Source: Saussurea involucrata
Lineage: Eukaryota > Streptophyta > Magnoliopsida > Asterales > Asteraceae
Length of the DNA stretch: 64,000 nucleotides
Direction: 5' to 3'
Assembly: GCA_033807775.1 (NCBI GenBank)
Contig: CM066317.1
Location: 8,887,870 to 8,951,869 of the forward strand
The notes under the pieces are model-generated. The model ran no database searches, was not told the DNA's origin, and was given only the letters and a program-made list of their open reading frames with translations. The position numbers and the translations under genes were made by a program. Of the stretch, positions 1-11,900 are shown piece by piece (position 1 is the first letter of the stretch; the number at the start of each line of letters is the position of its first letter).

Positions 1-1364
1 GTTTTTATTTTTGAAAAGCGAGGGTTAGACCATAAGGTCTAGTGAATTCCCTCCTAAAAGCGTAACCACAAAACATTTAAAGAAAAACACTTTTCCATGC
101 AAATAACACTTAACAAGTTTGAGCTCAAACAAGGGTATACACAGTGGTACGGACCAATAACACCTTACAAAGCCAGGCACGGCAACTCATCACCTTACAA
201 AGCCAGGGACGGCAACTCATCACCTTACAAAGCCAGGGACGGCAACTCATCACCTTACAAAGCCAGGGACGGCAACTCGGGGGTCCTCCACTGTGTAACC
301 CGACTCTATCACCAGCATAAACACTTAGAACATGCTTTAAACTTACTCGAGGAATATCCTCCTTCCACATTACAAACTAACACTTTTCATGCATAAGAAA
401 ACATAAGATTCATGATAATCAAGTAACTCATTTTCAGACATATCAATACTTCGCATTTCATTTAAAAGACAGAAATAATGCATAAGGGAACTCACCTGAT
501 GCTCGGCTAAACGACTCACTACTTGGAGCTCACTTAAACACCAAACGATCACCTGAATTGGGGTTAACAAATGAGGTATTAGACTCCCCAATTATGCTCT
601 AAAACATTCCCCATAATGTCCTAAGACAATCCCTTAGACCAAGCCTCGAACCCAAGCCCAAACGACCAACGAAGCAAAAACGGAAAACAAAGAAACAGAG
701 CCTGGCGCCGATGGTGGCGCCGATCCATCGGCGCCGAGATCGGCGCGGATCTCTGGTTTGTTTTCCCTGCACGAATTTTCTTCCAAAAGCCAAGGGTTTC
801 TCATCTCTAAATTCCCCCAACTCAGTTCTAATTCTCCCAAATCGACATCATGGATATAAACAACATTAAGAACCAATTACCAACAATTAAAACAATATCT
901 AATCCATTAAACCCATCTAGTGATTCACCACTTTTATCCTCAAAAACTCAAAACTCCATTAAAGCCCAAAACCTTGCTAGAATCAACTTCCACCATTGAA
1001 TTGGTGAAGGATTCTCAAAGAAGGTAACAAAACCCATAATCTAACTCTAGAATACTCCATTAATACTTCTAACTAAACATCACCACAAAGAGAAAGAAGA
1101 TGTAGAAGGAGAAATTATACCTTGAAGATGCTACCATCAATCCTTGAAGCCTTCCTTCTTCCACACCCCCACATTAGGGTTTTGGCTCTCAAACTCTCTT
1201 CTCCCCTTTTCTTCTATCGACCCACAGAACCAAACACAAAAGAAATGAGGAACATAGGGTTTCCTCTTATTTAACTCTCTCATTTCACCCTTGAGCACTA
1301 AAGTTTCAATCTTCTCACTTTGGCCACCAACTTTCAATGCTAACTAGAAAATCGGGTTATTACA
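1..1364 (-). mobile_element. Partial LTR of a Ty3/gypsy-like retrotransposon, cut by the window edge
   Basis: Read on the minus strand, an LTR-like end begins at 1364 with TGTAATAACCCG and continues off the left edge. Near 22-58 it carries blocks (ACTAGACC, then GGTCTAACCCTC) that also occur near the end of the solo LTR at 60614-62243, which suggests a related family. Its other end and any TSD lie outside the window. Small ORFs here look spurious. Confidence 0.6.
162..279. repeat. 30-bp minisatellite, about 4 copies, inside the LTR
   Basis: A 30-bp unit (contains CCTTACAAAGCCAGGGACGG) is repeated about four times with almost no change. Because 30 is divisible by three it gives a false repetitive ORF. 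On the minus strand the unit contains TTGCCG, as does the 30-bp unit in the LTR at 60614-62243. Confidence 0.9.
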
Positions 1365-2460
1365 AACTTACACCGATTTAAGAAAACCAATCGAAAAAAG
1401 GAATCTAAGGAGCCGCTTGAGTTGACAATAAAATCAACAGGAAACCATTGAGCAACCTAAGATAACCCATAAAATTCCATACATAAACAAACACAAAAAC
1501 TACCAAAAATATTGAAAAACAAACAAACTGATATATATTGTGTTAACACACACGGAGCAAGTAAAGAAAACTCGAAAGATACCTGTACTATAACCTTAGA
1601 AAGTTGGACAATAACTTGGTGGGATGAGAATTGCAAACATCTTATATCTCAAGAATTATTAACATGCTTCAATTGACGTCAATAATCATGAATTTGTTTT
1701 ATATGCAAGATGGAGAGAGAAAACATTCAAGTTATACCTTGAAATTTTACCGAAGACCTTTGAACTTCTTCAATTTTTCTCTTCGTATAATTGCATTATT
1801 ATCAAAAGAGTAAAAGAGAATGTAAACCCAAAGGAAGTTGACATTTGAAAGGACATGTTGGGTTATAAATAGATATTGGCAAATAGCTAAGGAAATAATA
1901 AAAAGAAAATACCATAAACTGAGAAAAATAAAATAAAAGGATTGATTCTCATGTTTAGAGGCTTTCGTTAGACAAATTTGACAAAAAATGATTTATAATC
2001 ATTATATATATATATATATATATTATTTTCATCAAGGATTCATATTCAACTTTATCTAAAAAAATGTTTCTTTTAATTTCAAGGAGAACACGTTGTATAG
2101 AAATTAAACAAAAGATGAAATACTTTACTTACATCAACAAAACTCATACCATGATTTGTCTTCTGGATGATGTCCCAAATCAACAAAATTACGAATCGAC
2201 TCACAAAGTTATAACCAAATAAAAAAGTAGAATTGAGAGATTAAGAGAGTGATTATTATAGAGGTGTACAATGAGGAGAAGATGAAAAAGTTGCAACTAA
2301 ATAGAGAGTAATAATTGAGAGATTAAAAGAGCAATTATTAGAGAGTAGATGAATAGGTTGGAGTATCATAAAATTACCAAAAAAATACTACTTATAATAA
2401 AACTTACAAATATAAAGACTAAAAAGCATTTATCAAATTAAACAATTAAAAAAACTTATA
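1365..2460. other. AT-rich stretch without recognisable gene
   Basis: Low-complexity, AT-rich DNA with a dinucleotide TA run near 2003-2022. The only long ORF (about 60 codons) has no recognisable similarity. I see no supported gene. Confidence 0.6.
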
Positions 2461-3095
2461 AACAATTCTACTATAACAATATCACTTGTGTTTGAGTTTT
2501 ACTTTTATATATATATATATATATATAATGATTTATAATCTTATAAATTTAATTAAAAAGTTGTTGGATTTATTAAATTAAAAAATGTAAGAGAAATATA
2601 AATTATATTTGATAATGTATTTATGTTGTGTAAATAAAAATACTATATAATAATAAAAAGATTAGAGGTTAGATGAAAAGTTAAAATCATTTATTGAGAA
2701 GATTTTTATTTAAAAAAAATTCAAAATTATGAAAAATTAAAAAAAAGTGAATGGAGTTTTCTAATTGTGCTACCATTATAAACAATTCTAGTATAACAAT
2801 GTCACGTGTGTTTGAGTTTTACTTATATATATATATATAATGATTTATAATCTTATAAATTTAATTAAAAAGTTGTTGGATTTATTAAATTAAAAAATGT
2901 AAGAGAAATATAAATTATATTTGATAATGTATTTATGTTGTGTAAATAAAAATACTATATAATAATAAAAAAATTAGAGGTTAGATGAAAAGTTAAAATC
3001 ATTTATTGAGAAGATTTTTATTTTAAAAAAATTCAAAATTATGAGAAATTAAAAAAATGTGAATGGAGTTTTCTCATTGTGCCACCTAAGCAACC
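2461..3095. repeat. Tandem duplication of about 315 bp, two copies
   Basis: The segment starting at 2461 is repeated from 2781 with few substitutions. The copies differ mainly in the length of a TA run and in A runs. Both end with a similar GAATGGAGTTTTCT block. Confidence 0.85.
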
Positions 3096-3132
3096 ATAGA
3101 TTTTGCTTTTAGATATATATAGATTATCAAAT

Positions 3133-3310
3133 GTTTTTTTTTTGGATAGGGTTTCTGGGCCTTCGGCCCAGTACATCCCTGGCAAACACACCGACCGCGA
3201 AGTAATGCAGCCCTGAGATAATCCCCAGTGGCCACAAGTGCTGCGTGTGGGACTCGAACCCGGGCAAGCGCTATGAACTCCCCAAGCCCTTACCACCACG
3301 CCACAACCCT
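3133..3310 (-). mobile_element. tRNA-derived SINE
   Basis: On the minus strand the 5' part has a tRNA-like A box (TGGCGTGGTGGTAAGG, near 3289-3304) and a B box (GGTTCGAGTCC, 3250-3260). The 3' end is an A-rich tail, seen on the plus strand as a T run at 3133-3143. This is the structure of a Pol III transcribed tRNA-type SINE. No intact tRNA cloverleaf follows the boxes, so it is not a tRNA gene. A clean TSD was not found. Confidence 0.75.
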
Positions 3311-3455
3311 TGTGGTTAATATTATCTCACAAGTCACAAGAAGATGTAAGTATTATCAAATCTTGAATTAAGATGATGTTATCCACATTGATAGAAAGAC
3401 GATAAATTTGGAAGAATTAGTGAGTATGTAAAGTAAATGAGAGTCTTATTTAATT

Positions 3456-3507
3456 ATCCCACATCGACGGAAAGACAATAGATTTGGAAGAGGGTGATAG
3501 TATATAA
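3456..3507 (+). promoter_or_regulatory. USE plus TATA module, 34-bp spacing
   Basis: ATCCCACATCG at 3456-3466 matches the plant snRNA upstream sequence element consensus RTCCCACATCG. TATATAA starts at 3501, 34 bp after the element. In plant snRNA genes a spacing of about 33-34 bp is typical of Pol II promoters. No snRNA sequence follows, so function is uncertain. Confidence 0.5.
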
Positions 3508-3534
3508 AAGTTGGAAGAGATGTCTTATTTGTTT

Positions 3535-3585
3535 ATCCCACATCGGTGAAAAACGATAGATTTGAAAGAAGAGGTTAGTATATAA
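3535..3585 (+). promoter_or_regulatory. Second USE plus TATA module, 33-bp spacing
   Basis: ATCCCACATCG at 3535-3545 is followed after 33 bp by TATATAA at 3579. It is a diverged tandem copy of the module at 3456-3507, with both elements and the spacing kept. Confidence 0.5.
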
Positions 3586-4107
3586 ATTATAAAAGGTGGA
3601 TGAGATGTCTTATTTGGTAAGTCCACATTTACAGATTGGTGACAAATTTAGAACAATAGGCAAGCAAAGGAAAATGTGGATAAGATGCCTTACAAGTTTA
3701 AAAGAGTTTGTGATAACTTATTTGGTTGTCTTTTTTTAGTCGACCTATTTTGCTAAAAATCAGTTTTTATTAAATATTAACCTCTATATAACTTCATTTA
3801 TATAAAAAGAACAACCATTATTATGAGTCACATTGTGAGATTTCAGTATTCTCAAAAGACATACGATTGGAGAATGAAGGTAATTATAAGAAATAAGGGA
3901 TAATTTTGATAGTAAAAAATTTAGTTAGCTAAATATGTTTTAGCTCACGATTTGAATCCATAATAAATTAGCAAGAATGAAGGATCTCGAAGAGAAGGTC
4001 GATACTATATGAAAATACATTATATTTTTAAAATTGTATCTCATTAACTATTAATGGAGAAACTACGTTTTATCTTAACTCAACTCGGTCAAGTACTTAA
4101 AATATTT

Positions 4108-4140
4108 ATCGCTACCGCGCAACGCGCGGGATGGACACTA
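4108..4140 (+). mobile_element. Helitron 3' terminus (5' end not located)
   Basis: A GC-rich hairpin (CCGCGC AAC GCGCGG) is followed after a few bases by CTAG and then T, as expected for a Helitron 3' end inserted between A and T. The matching 5' end of this copy could not be placed. Confidence 0.7.
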
Positions 4141-6631
4141 GTATATATATTAAAACAAAAACCAAAGCCAATGATGTGGCATCTTCTAAATACTATATGT
4201 CTACTTTTTTTTTTCTTAGATTTTTGATTTTTTAAAATATTTGATATGTTAAAGACCTTAATGCCCTTCTATGAAAAATGTCCTTTTTACTTAAAGGAGG
4301 GTATTTTGGTAATTTTGACACCAATTTATATAACTTTGATTACCTAAACCATCCATCTTCCTATATTAATTATTTATTTTATTGCAATTTATGTTAATAA
4401 ATCATTTATTTCCACTTCTTTATGTTATTAACCATTCATATTCCCTCACTTATTTTATTAATCACTCATTTTCTCTTATTTAAGCACAAATTTTTTGATA
4501 TGTTATTGGTATTTTTTTCTTTGTCATACAATAACCTACCTCTCATTCCTTCCTTTCTAACACATTATCTCTCATTAAAAGATCGATATAGGATATGGAC
4601 TTTTGTTTATAGTTAAGTTCTTTGATATTGTGTTGATTTCATATGATCTTTATGTTTTTGTTTGTAGTAAGTGACACAAGCAGAAACAAGCTCTAAAGAT
4701 CATCAAATGTGTAAAGCTTCATCATCACGGTACACATATACTACAAGTAAGGCTTTCATTCAACTACTCATCCATTTCAATCTATTTTGATGTTGTCTAT
4801 TTTAAAATTTCATTATGTATTATTACCTTAACTCTCATTTCTAAATATTTTATCAGGAGCATAACCCACAAGTTAAAAGAATATTTGTGTATTGTTTTTT
4901 CAAGTATTACATTGTTTCTAGCAAAGGAGTCGTGTACAATTATAAATTGTAGTTTGTTATTTTGACAAATCATGATCCTGAGTTTGTTTTATTTGATAAA
5001 AATTGATATGTTTTTCTATTAATTTTTATGTTTTAGTTGGATCATGTGTATTATTATTTTTTATAATACTATGAGTTGATTGTTTTTGTTTGTTTGGAAT
5101 TAGTAACCAAAATATATGCATAGTAAAGGCTTTGATGACCTTCAAAAAATACATGCTAGGGACTTTAACAACATTCTTCAAGATCTCTACAACAAATGTA
5201 GTCTATTGCGACGACTTTTGTCGTTGCTAAGATCAATATTGATCTTTAGCAACGACTTTTGTCGTTGCTAAGATCAATATTGATCTTTAGCAACGACTTT
5301 TGTCGTCGCTAAATATCAATATTGATCTTAGCAACGACTTTTGTCGTCGCTAAATATCAATATTGATCTTTAGCAACGATTTTTGTCGTCGCAATAGACT
5401 ACATTTGTTGTAGTGGATTTTGTTCTTTTGATAAATTAGAAACTGTAGTTTATGTTTTTGATGAATCATGGTGTTAGGTTCATTTTATTTGATGAATGTT
5501 GAAATGTTTTTTCTATTGATTTTGTGTTTTAGTTGCATCATGAACCATGTATTATGATTTTATCTTGATGAGGTGGGCGTTTTTTGTTTGTTTCAAGTTA
5601 ACAACTAAAACTTCCGTGTATTAAAGGTTTTGACAACCATAATATTGTCATTATTTACAAAGTTAAGTTGGCATTTTTGAGGATGTTTTGTTTAGCCAAA
5701 CGGAAGTCATGATCATGTTCACTTTACCCATCTCCATGATATGTGTGTTTGAATTATTTATGTTTATTGACAATATGTAGGTAACTTATCACATTAAAAC
5801 AAACTTTATTTCATTATGTATTTTCACTCACGTTTTTTTTATTATCTAACTTACGTTCATAAACACCATTTATTACAATTGTTGTCACCATTTATTTTTT
5901 TATTTTTTGAAGAAAATTATGTTGTTTATTTATATGAAGTGAGGTGTATTTATAGAGAAATAGAGAGGTTTTATTGTTTATATTTTATTTTTTTGCCAAT
6001 TAATTATGTAAAGTTGAATGATTTGAAAGATGTAAATGATTATTAGATGTTAACACATGTTTGTGTTTGTAACATGAATCAATATACAGTCAATATTATA
6101 TATAATGAGTTTATAGTGACTTACTTCATTTTTCACTTTTTTTAAAGTAACCCTAATGGCTACAACAATAATGAGGAATATGGTGTTCAAAGTCAAACAT
6201 TTGTTAAAGCAATGCGGAATTATTTAAAGTTGTTGTGTGTTTGGAAAGTTGTAGGGTTGTTAATTCAAAATTTAAAATCATAATTAAAGATTCATGTTGA
6301 TTTCAATAACATTGCACATTCTTGATCCATTATGTGAATACCTTTGTTCTAAAAAAAACATCAATAATTTTGAATGTATTTAAATTTCATTTGAACTTTG
6401 AATAGTTAATTATTTTGTATTTGTTTGATAATTTTATTCATTTAGTAATGACATTTAATAGGTATCAAACTTAATAGAGATATTTTTATCTTCAAGGTAA
6501 TATTCATTTTTTATGGAGTTTTTTTTATCGACTATTGTACATGTCTCAAAGTTATTCAACAACTATTAAATATCAAATAATTAACATAAAACACAAATTA
6601 ACCGTCGCGCAACGCGCGAGCCAAAGACTAG
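4141..6631 (+). mobile_element. Non-autonomous Helitron, about 2.5 kb
   Basis: The 3' end has a perfect 6-bp stem (TCGCGC AAC GCGCGA, from about 6604) followed by CTAG ending at 6631 and a host T. The 5' end appears to abut the previous Helitron end (TATATATATTAAAAC from 4141), but the exact first base is uncertain. No Rep/helicase protein is encoded; ORFs inside are short and AT-rich. A CACTA MITE is inserted at 5185-5415. Confidence 0.6.
5185..5415. mobile_element. CACTA-type MITE made of repeated palindromes
   Basis: The right end reads ATTTGTTGTAGTG, the inverse of CACTACAACAAAT. The left end has CTCTACAACAAAT, a one-base variant. A 3-bp TSD, GAT, is present on both sides (5182-5184, 5416-5418). 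The interior is an array of AACGACTTTTGTCGT segments joined by ATCAATATTGAT palindromes, so it can fold into several consecutive hairpins. Confidence 0.85.
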
Positions 6632-7085
6632 TAATGATAATAAAGTATTGTCGTATTGTTCTATTTTTAATAATCTTTCATAATTATCTTATATTTAATA
6701 TTCTTTATCGGTTATAATTTCATAGAATTAAAAAACTATAGAAAATTAATATTTTTAATATTTTATGTAATATTACCGAGTCTTGTGTATTCTTTGATTT
6801 TGGTTTGAGTAAATTACGTTTTGGTCGCTGTGATTTCTTAAAAGTTGCAACTTTCATCCCTGTTGTTACAAAATTTCATTTTTCATCTATATAGTTTTCA
6901 ATTCACTGTTATTTACTTATTTTCGTTCGTGAAAGTGACTCCTACTTTTAAGTATAAGAGACGGAAACAACAAAAAATTGTAACTACAAAACCTAAAGCA
7001 ACAATAAATTGTAAACCTACAAGAACTAAAACAACAATAAATTGTAAATCATAAGAACGAAATAACAATTAATTATAAACGATAA
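6632..7085. other. AT-rich spacer, no gene seen
   Basis: AT-rich DNA with short imperfect repeats (AACAATAAATTGTAAA near 7000). The 69-codon ORF across 6845-7054 is repetitive and unlike known proteins. Confidence 0.6.
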
Positions 7086-7324
7086 GGGCATCTCCAATGT
7101 AATTCTCTATTTTACTCTCTATTATAGAATAAAAAATAGATGATGTGTTATGTCTTCTCCAATTTATTACTCTATTTTCTACTCTAAAAAAAATATTCCA
7201 AATATATTGTCTCTTTTACTTTAGAAAAAAATTGAGAGTATGAATAGTGTTTCTCTATATTTGGAGAGTTACTATTCATTTCTCTATTATAGAGAGTAAA
7301 ATATAGAGTTCATTGGAGATGTTT
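7086..7324. mobile_element. Tourist-like (PIF/Harbinger) MITE
   Basis: Imperfect terminal inverted repeats of about 40 bp begin GGGCATCTCCAATG on the left and AAACATCTCCAATG on the right complement. A 3-bp TSD TAA flanks both ends (7083-7085, 7325-7327). No coding capacity. Confidence 0.75.
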
Positions 7325-7348
7325 TAATCTAAAATAGAGGGTTCATTG

Positions 7349-7765
7349 TAGACCTGACAAAAACTGACACGACACGCTAATTCGACACGAACTCGACACG
7401 AAATAAACGGGTTTGAGTAATACATTTCAACCCGTTTAAGTAAACGGGTTGACACGACACGACACGAAAATTAAACGGGTAAGGCCAGGGTCAAAAATGT
7501 CAACTCGAAAATGACCCGAATAACCCGTTTATATATATAGGACGATAATCAAATGAGAACCTAAAATAGGTTGAGAACCGTGAAAACCAATCTAAGCCGT
7601 TAATTTATTTTAATCTATGAACATTATTATAGGCAAAAATAGGTTGAGAACCTATGAATGAATTTTTATGTTTTTAAAACCATACTATCAAAACTAAATG
7701 ACGGCTTAGATCGGTTCCCACGGTTCTCAACCTATTTTTGGTTCTCACATGATTTAACCCCTATA

Positions 7766-7798
<33 letters not shown>

Positions 7799-8124
7799 TA
7801 AGTTTTCTTTTTAATGCTTTGGATTTCTAATGTTTTGGATTTTAATGTTTTGAATTTGGTTACAACTTATAAATTTGAACTATAAAATTTAGATTTATAA
7901 TGTTGTCATTTGAATTTTGGATTTGTAATTTTTTTTGTGAATTTTCGTATTTAATTTTTAGTTTTATAAATGTTAAACGGGTTAAACAGGTTAGGCGGGT
8001 CGTGGCGGGTCGGGTTAGGGTTGAGATTTTCTGACCCGTTTATTAAACGAGTCGGGTTAGGGTCAGACACTCTCAACCCGTTTAACTTTGAACCCGACAC
8101 GACACGACACGTTTGGCAGGTCTA
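7349..8124. mobile_element. hAT-type non-autonomous element
   Basis: Terminal repeats TAGACCTGACAAA and TAGACCTGCCAAA (complement of the right end) are flanked by an 8-bp near-duplication, GTTCATTG at 7341-7348 and GTTCATTA at 8125-8132. Subterminal regions are rich in GACACGACACG and AACGGGT(T/C) motifs in inverse orientation, typical of hAT subterminal repeats. A second inverted-repeat element sits near 7540-7765. Confidence 0.75.
7540..7765. mobile_element. Inverted-repeat MITE nested in the hAT element
   Basis: The left arm contains ATCAAATGAGAACC and the right arm GGTTCTCACATGAT, with further arms GGTTGAGAACCGTG and CGGTTCTCAACC. It sits next to TATATA runs that may be the target duplication. 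Superfamily not determined. Confidence 0.55.
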
Positions 8125-8196
8125 GTTCATTAGAGATGATCTAAAGATGAAAATCACAATTTAAAAGTACAAGGATAAAAATAGCAGTTTTTAATA

Positions 8197-8561
8197 GGGA
8201 ATTGAATTAAAATACCCAAAGTTTGACTTTGACTTACCAAAATACCCGTTTTCTAAATCATTTTACCAAAATACCTATTTTTTCCGCGATTGGGTTCGCG
8301 ATCGCGGACCAGGGTCCATTTTGAAAATATTTTATCCCGCGATCAAGGGAGTGTCCCACGAATAGTCCCGCTACCACTCAAATTCAATTCAAAAGTCACA
8401 ATTTTGTGTGGATCACGGGATCAACATTTTCATTTTATACCCTATCCTGCGATCGCGGGACAAATCACGGGATTTTTGGGTATTTTTGCAAAAGTTGAAA
8501 AAAATGGGTATTTTGGTAAGTAAAAGTCAAACTTTGGGTATCTTAATTAAATTAAATTCCC
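8197..8561. mobile_element. Small non-autonomous MULE, 365 bp
   Basis: Ends GGGAATTGAATTAAAATACC and GGGAATTTAATTTAAT (right complement) are inverted repeats. A perfect 9-bp TSD TTTTTAATA lies at 8188-8196 and 8562-8570, the size expected for Mutator. It carries palindromic GCGATCGCGG motifs also found in the MULEs at 17038 and 22201. It lies about 350 bp upstream of the NBR1-like start codon. Confidence 0.9.
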
Positions 8562-8916
8562 TTTTTAATAAATCATAAGGACTAAAGACGTATTTACTTA
8601 TTTAATTTTATGAATAAAATATCTTTCGTTTGTTGTAACTGAACCCTTCATCTCCATAGCAAACGCAATCGAACTTCAAACCCAACTCTTCAATGCGATA
8701 AACATAAACTCGTGAAATCTGCTTGAAATAGGGTAATCTATTCCTCGGATTACGGTTACGCTTGTAGCTATCAAATGTTATATCCCTCAAGGATTCAGCT
8801 AATTTGATCAATTTGGTTGTTATTTATATACATATATATATATTTTCTGTTTGATCGATTAAACGTCATTTTTTCTCTGTTGTTATAGGGTTTTTTTCCC
8901 GCTTATTTCTCTTGTC

Positions 8917-11900
8917 ATGGCACCGGTTTCAACTGTGATCAAGGTTTGCTTTGCGCCATACTTTACTCGTTTGGTTTTACTCCATCGAATTCGCGATTGT
9001 GTGGTGTTTTTGTTAGTTTATTGTTGGCATAATTTGATTGACGTTTAGGGTTTTGGCGATTTGCATGTTTGATACTGTTGAATGTTGAGGTTATTGTAGA
9101 AGATATTCATGTAGATTGAGGTTACTGATAGTTGTATTTGAGTGTAAAAAATACAGATTTTACGATTTCGGGTGTGGATTAACTGGATTTAAACACAATT
9201 GGTATGTTTTTCCACCGAAAGAGTACTACTACTACATGCATTGTATTGGTTATTATGGTTAGATCTTTAGGATTAATTTTACCATTCTGCAATTCTGTTT
9301 TTGATTTCGGTTACTTTGCTGGTTAATGCTTGCAAAATTTCATCGATTTATGGTTTGATTCTTACTGTTTTTATCATTCATGCAGTTGATTCTTATTAAG
9401 ATCGTTTGTCATTGATTTTTTGTTTGACACAATTCTTTCACAATCTAGGGAATTTAATTCACACTCCCAAAAATCGAAAACTGACTTAGTGCTTCTAAGA
9501 AGAAAAAGACATTAATTTTTTTATGTTTAGGGTTTTAAGTTGTATGGTAGTGTCTTTACACATGTGATGGTATACATACTTGCACAGTAGAACTACTTTT
9601 TTGATATATTCATTGCATATTATGAATTTGTGATGCATTTCATGTTATAACTTGGAGTATTTTAATGTGGCATGGGTTATTGCATATTAGTACCCCTTGC
9701 ATCATAGGCCTCAATTTTTTTGTAATGTAAGTTTAGTAGGAATATAGTGTGAATTTGAAGGTTCTTGAGGTGTACTAATGTGAACAAAGAGCAGATATTA
9801 TCCCTTGAGTTTTGGGTTGAAATCACTGTTCTAAAAGGCTCGCTGCGACAGCCGCCATGGCGCGCCGTGGCTTAAGGCATGTGTCTCACGCCACGCTATG
9901 CTTGTGGCACGCCATGGCTTAATGTGTGATCTTTTATAATGCGATATTTGATTTTCCTTTGCGTTTTTAATGTCCTATTTGCTAGTTTTTAATATATAAC
10001 TTAATTTAATTTGTTTATTGTCATTGACTCATCAATTAATAGTACAAAACATATGTTTTTATATATAACATTATATAAAATATAAAGATTTGGCGTCATA
10101 AGTCACGCCTTGATAAACGCCATGGTCTCGCCATGGCTTCTAAGGCTTGAGGCTTGGCCTCATCGCCACGCCACGCCTCACGTCATTTAGAACCTTGGTT
10201 GAAATTTGAAAACATAACTATGTGCATATATATATATATTGAGTTTATGTTGCTCCAAATTTTAGAAGAAATACTTTCTCACATCATTGTTGGTAAATTT
10301 CAACATTTTGGATTTGGTTCAGGAGTAATCTGTTAAAAGTTTGAATCTTAATTGTGAAATATTTGTAACATTGGTGCAGGTTAAGTTTGGAGACGCACTC
10401 CGGCGCTTCAATGCGCTTATTTATAAGGAAGAATTTAACTTTGACATTGTCATGTTGAGGGAGAAGATTTGCAGCCTCTTTGGTTTTACTCCTGATGTTG
10501 ATTTTACACTCACTTACATTGATGAGGATGGAGATGTAGTCACTCTGTGTGATGATAATGATCTCCAAGATGTTGCATCCCAGTTTCTGGATCCACTAAG
10601 GATAACCGTGAGATTGAATACCGAAAATCTTGGTATATCTTCTCTTATGAACGCAAGAGTTCTTGAAATCTTGAAGTATGTGCCAGAGCCACTGCACGAT
10701 GGACTTTCAAAGCTTTTGCTTTTCTTGGCATCAGAAACACCAAATTCTACGGTGGTGCTTGATGAGGTTGTAGAGAAGATGGAAATGACCCACCTGAATA
10801 AGCCTTCTGAATCTAAAGATGGCTTAATGGGTGCATCAGATATCAACGATCAACAAGGATTGAATACCACTGGACCATCTAAAAGGACACCTGCTACTTA
10901 TTTGGAAGCATTAACTATGAATCAGCCCAAGGTTTTGGGGGATGATGAAGATGGAAGTTCAGACTCAAAGAACAAAACTGTGCTGATTGAACCAGTGGCG
11001 AAAGATTTACAGCCCCCAAGATCTATAGATCTTAATGTCCCTTATTCGTGTCCTGAATATTCTCAGCCTTTGGACAATTCCAAATATGTTAAAAGGTTTG
11101 GTGCTTTTAATCCTGATTATGTGAAGCATTGCCTTCAAGATTCCAAGACAAAAGAAATAAGTGGTTTCCCATGGACTAAAACGATAAAAACAACTAATGA
11201 TCCTAGCAGCTCTTCGGGCTGGCAACATGGGACTTTAAGTGCATTTAATGAATGCCCATTTAAGGGGATGATGCCTTCATCAAGTAACTCAACGGTGCAT
11301 CCATGTCCGTATGCATCTCGTGTACCTCCTTTTAAGAGGAGCTATAATCGCGGTAATGGATTAGATAGTATACTCCGATGTGATGGCTGTGGAGGTTATC
11401 CAATAACGGGGACTCATTTCAAGTCAAAAAAGTAAGATCTTTTTGAAGTATGTCTTGTTACAATCCTATATTATCTTCGTTTACTGCGTGAAACTTCAAA
11501 GTTTTTTAACTTTGTGCAGGAAAGATGATTACCATCTTTGCAGCATTTGCTTTGAGGCAATGGGACATGGTCATGAAGCTGATTATATCAGAGTGCATGA
11601 CCACAGTTCATCTCCATTTAAAGTGTTTCAAGAACAAGTATGTAGCTTTAATGTATCTTAAAGCTTAAGGTGGATTCGGTTTTCGGTTATTAATTTAGGG
11701 GCCGTTTACCAAATGCTTACCCGGGTAAGATTCAACACTATCACTTACTTACCGGGAAAGATTTTAGTCTAGCAAACGGTATCGTATGCAACAAATTTTC
11801 TGGTAAGCGCTAACTGTGGTAAGAGTCTTCGCCATCACTTACCTGGTAAGACTCGTGGTCCTTGCCTTAGCTCTTACCGGGTGAGATTCTTGGTCCTTGC

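Larger units (their letters stand above)
3311..4107. other. AT-rich region with degenerate tandem modules
   Basis: Between about 3360 and 3660 a block of roughly 80-95 bp recurs in degenerate form (CCACATCG..., GATTTGGAAG..., TATATAA..., GATGTCTTATTT). The two best copies carry promoter-like modules listed separately. No coding sequence is seen. Confidence 0.6.

Noticed and set aside
162..279. Repeats with regular spacing, CRISPR-like at first glance
   Set aside because: Units are contiguous 30-bp copies with no unique spacers, in a plant LTR.
97..396. 99-codon ORF with SSPYKARDGN repeats
   Set aside because: It only reflects the 30-bp minisatellite; no start context or homology.
3249..3310. 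tRNA gene
   Set aside because: A and B boxes exist but no cloverleaf; the poly(A)-like tail shows a SINE.
3440..3700. U-snRNA gene
   Set aside because: USE and TATA are present but nothing downstream resembles U1-U6 sequences.
11443..11661. Separate gene with CSICFE motif
   Set aside because: It is exon 3 of the NBR1-like gene with flanking intron read through.
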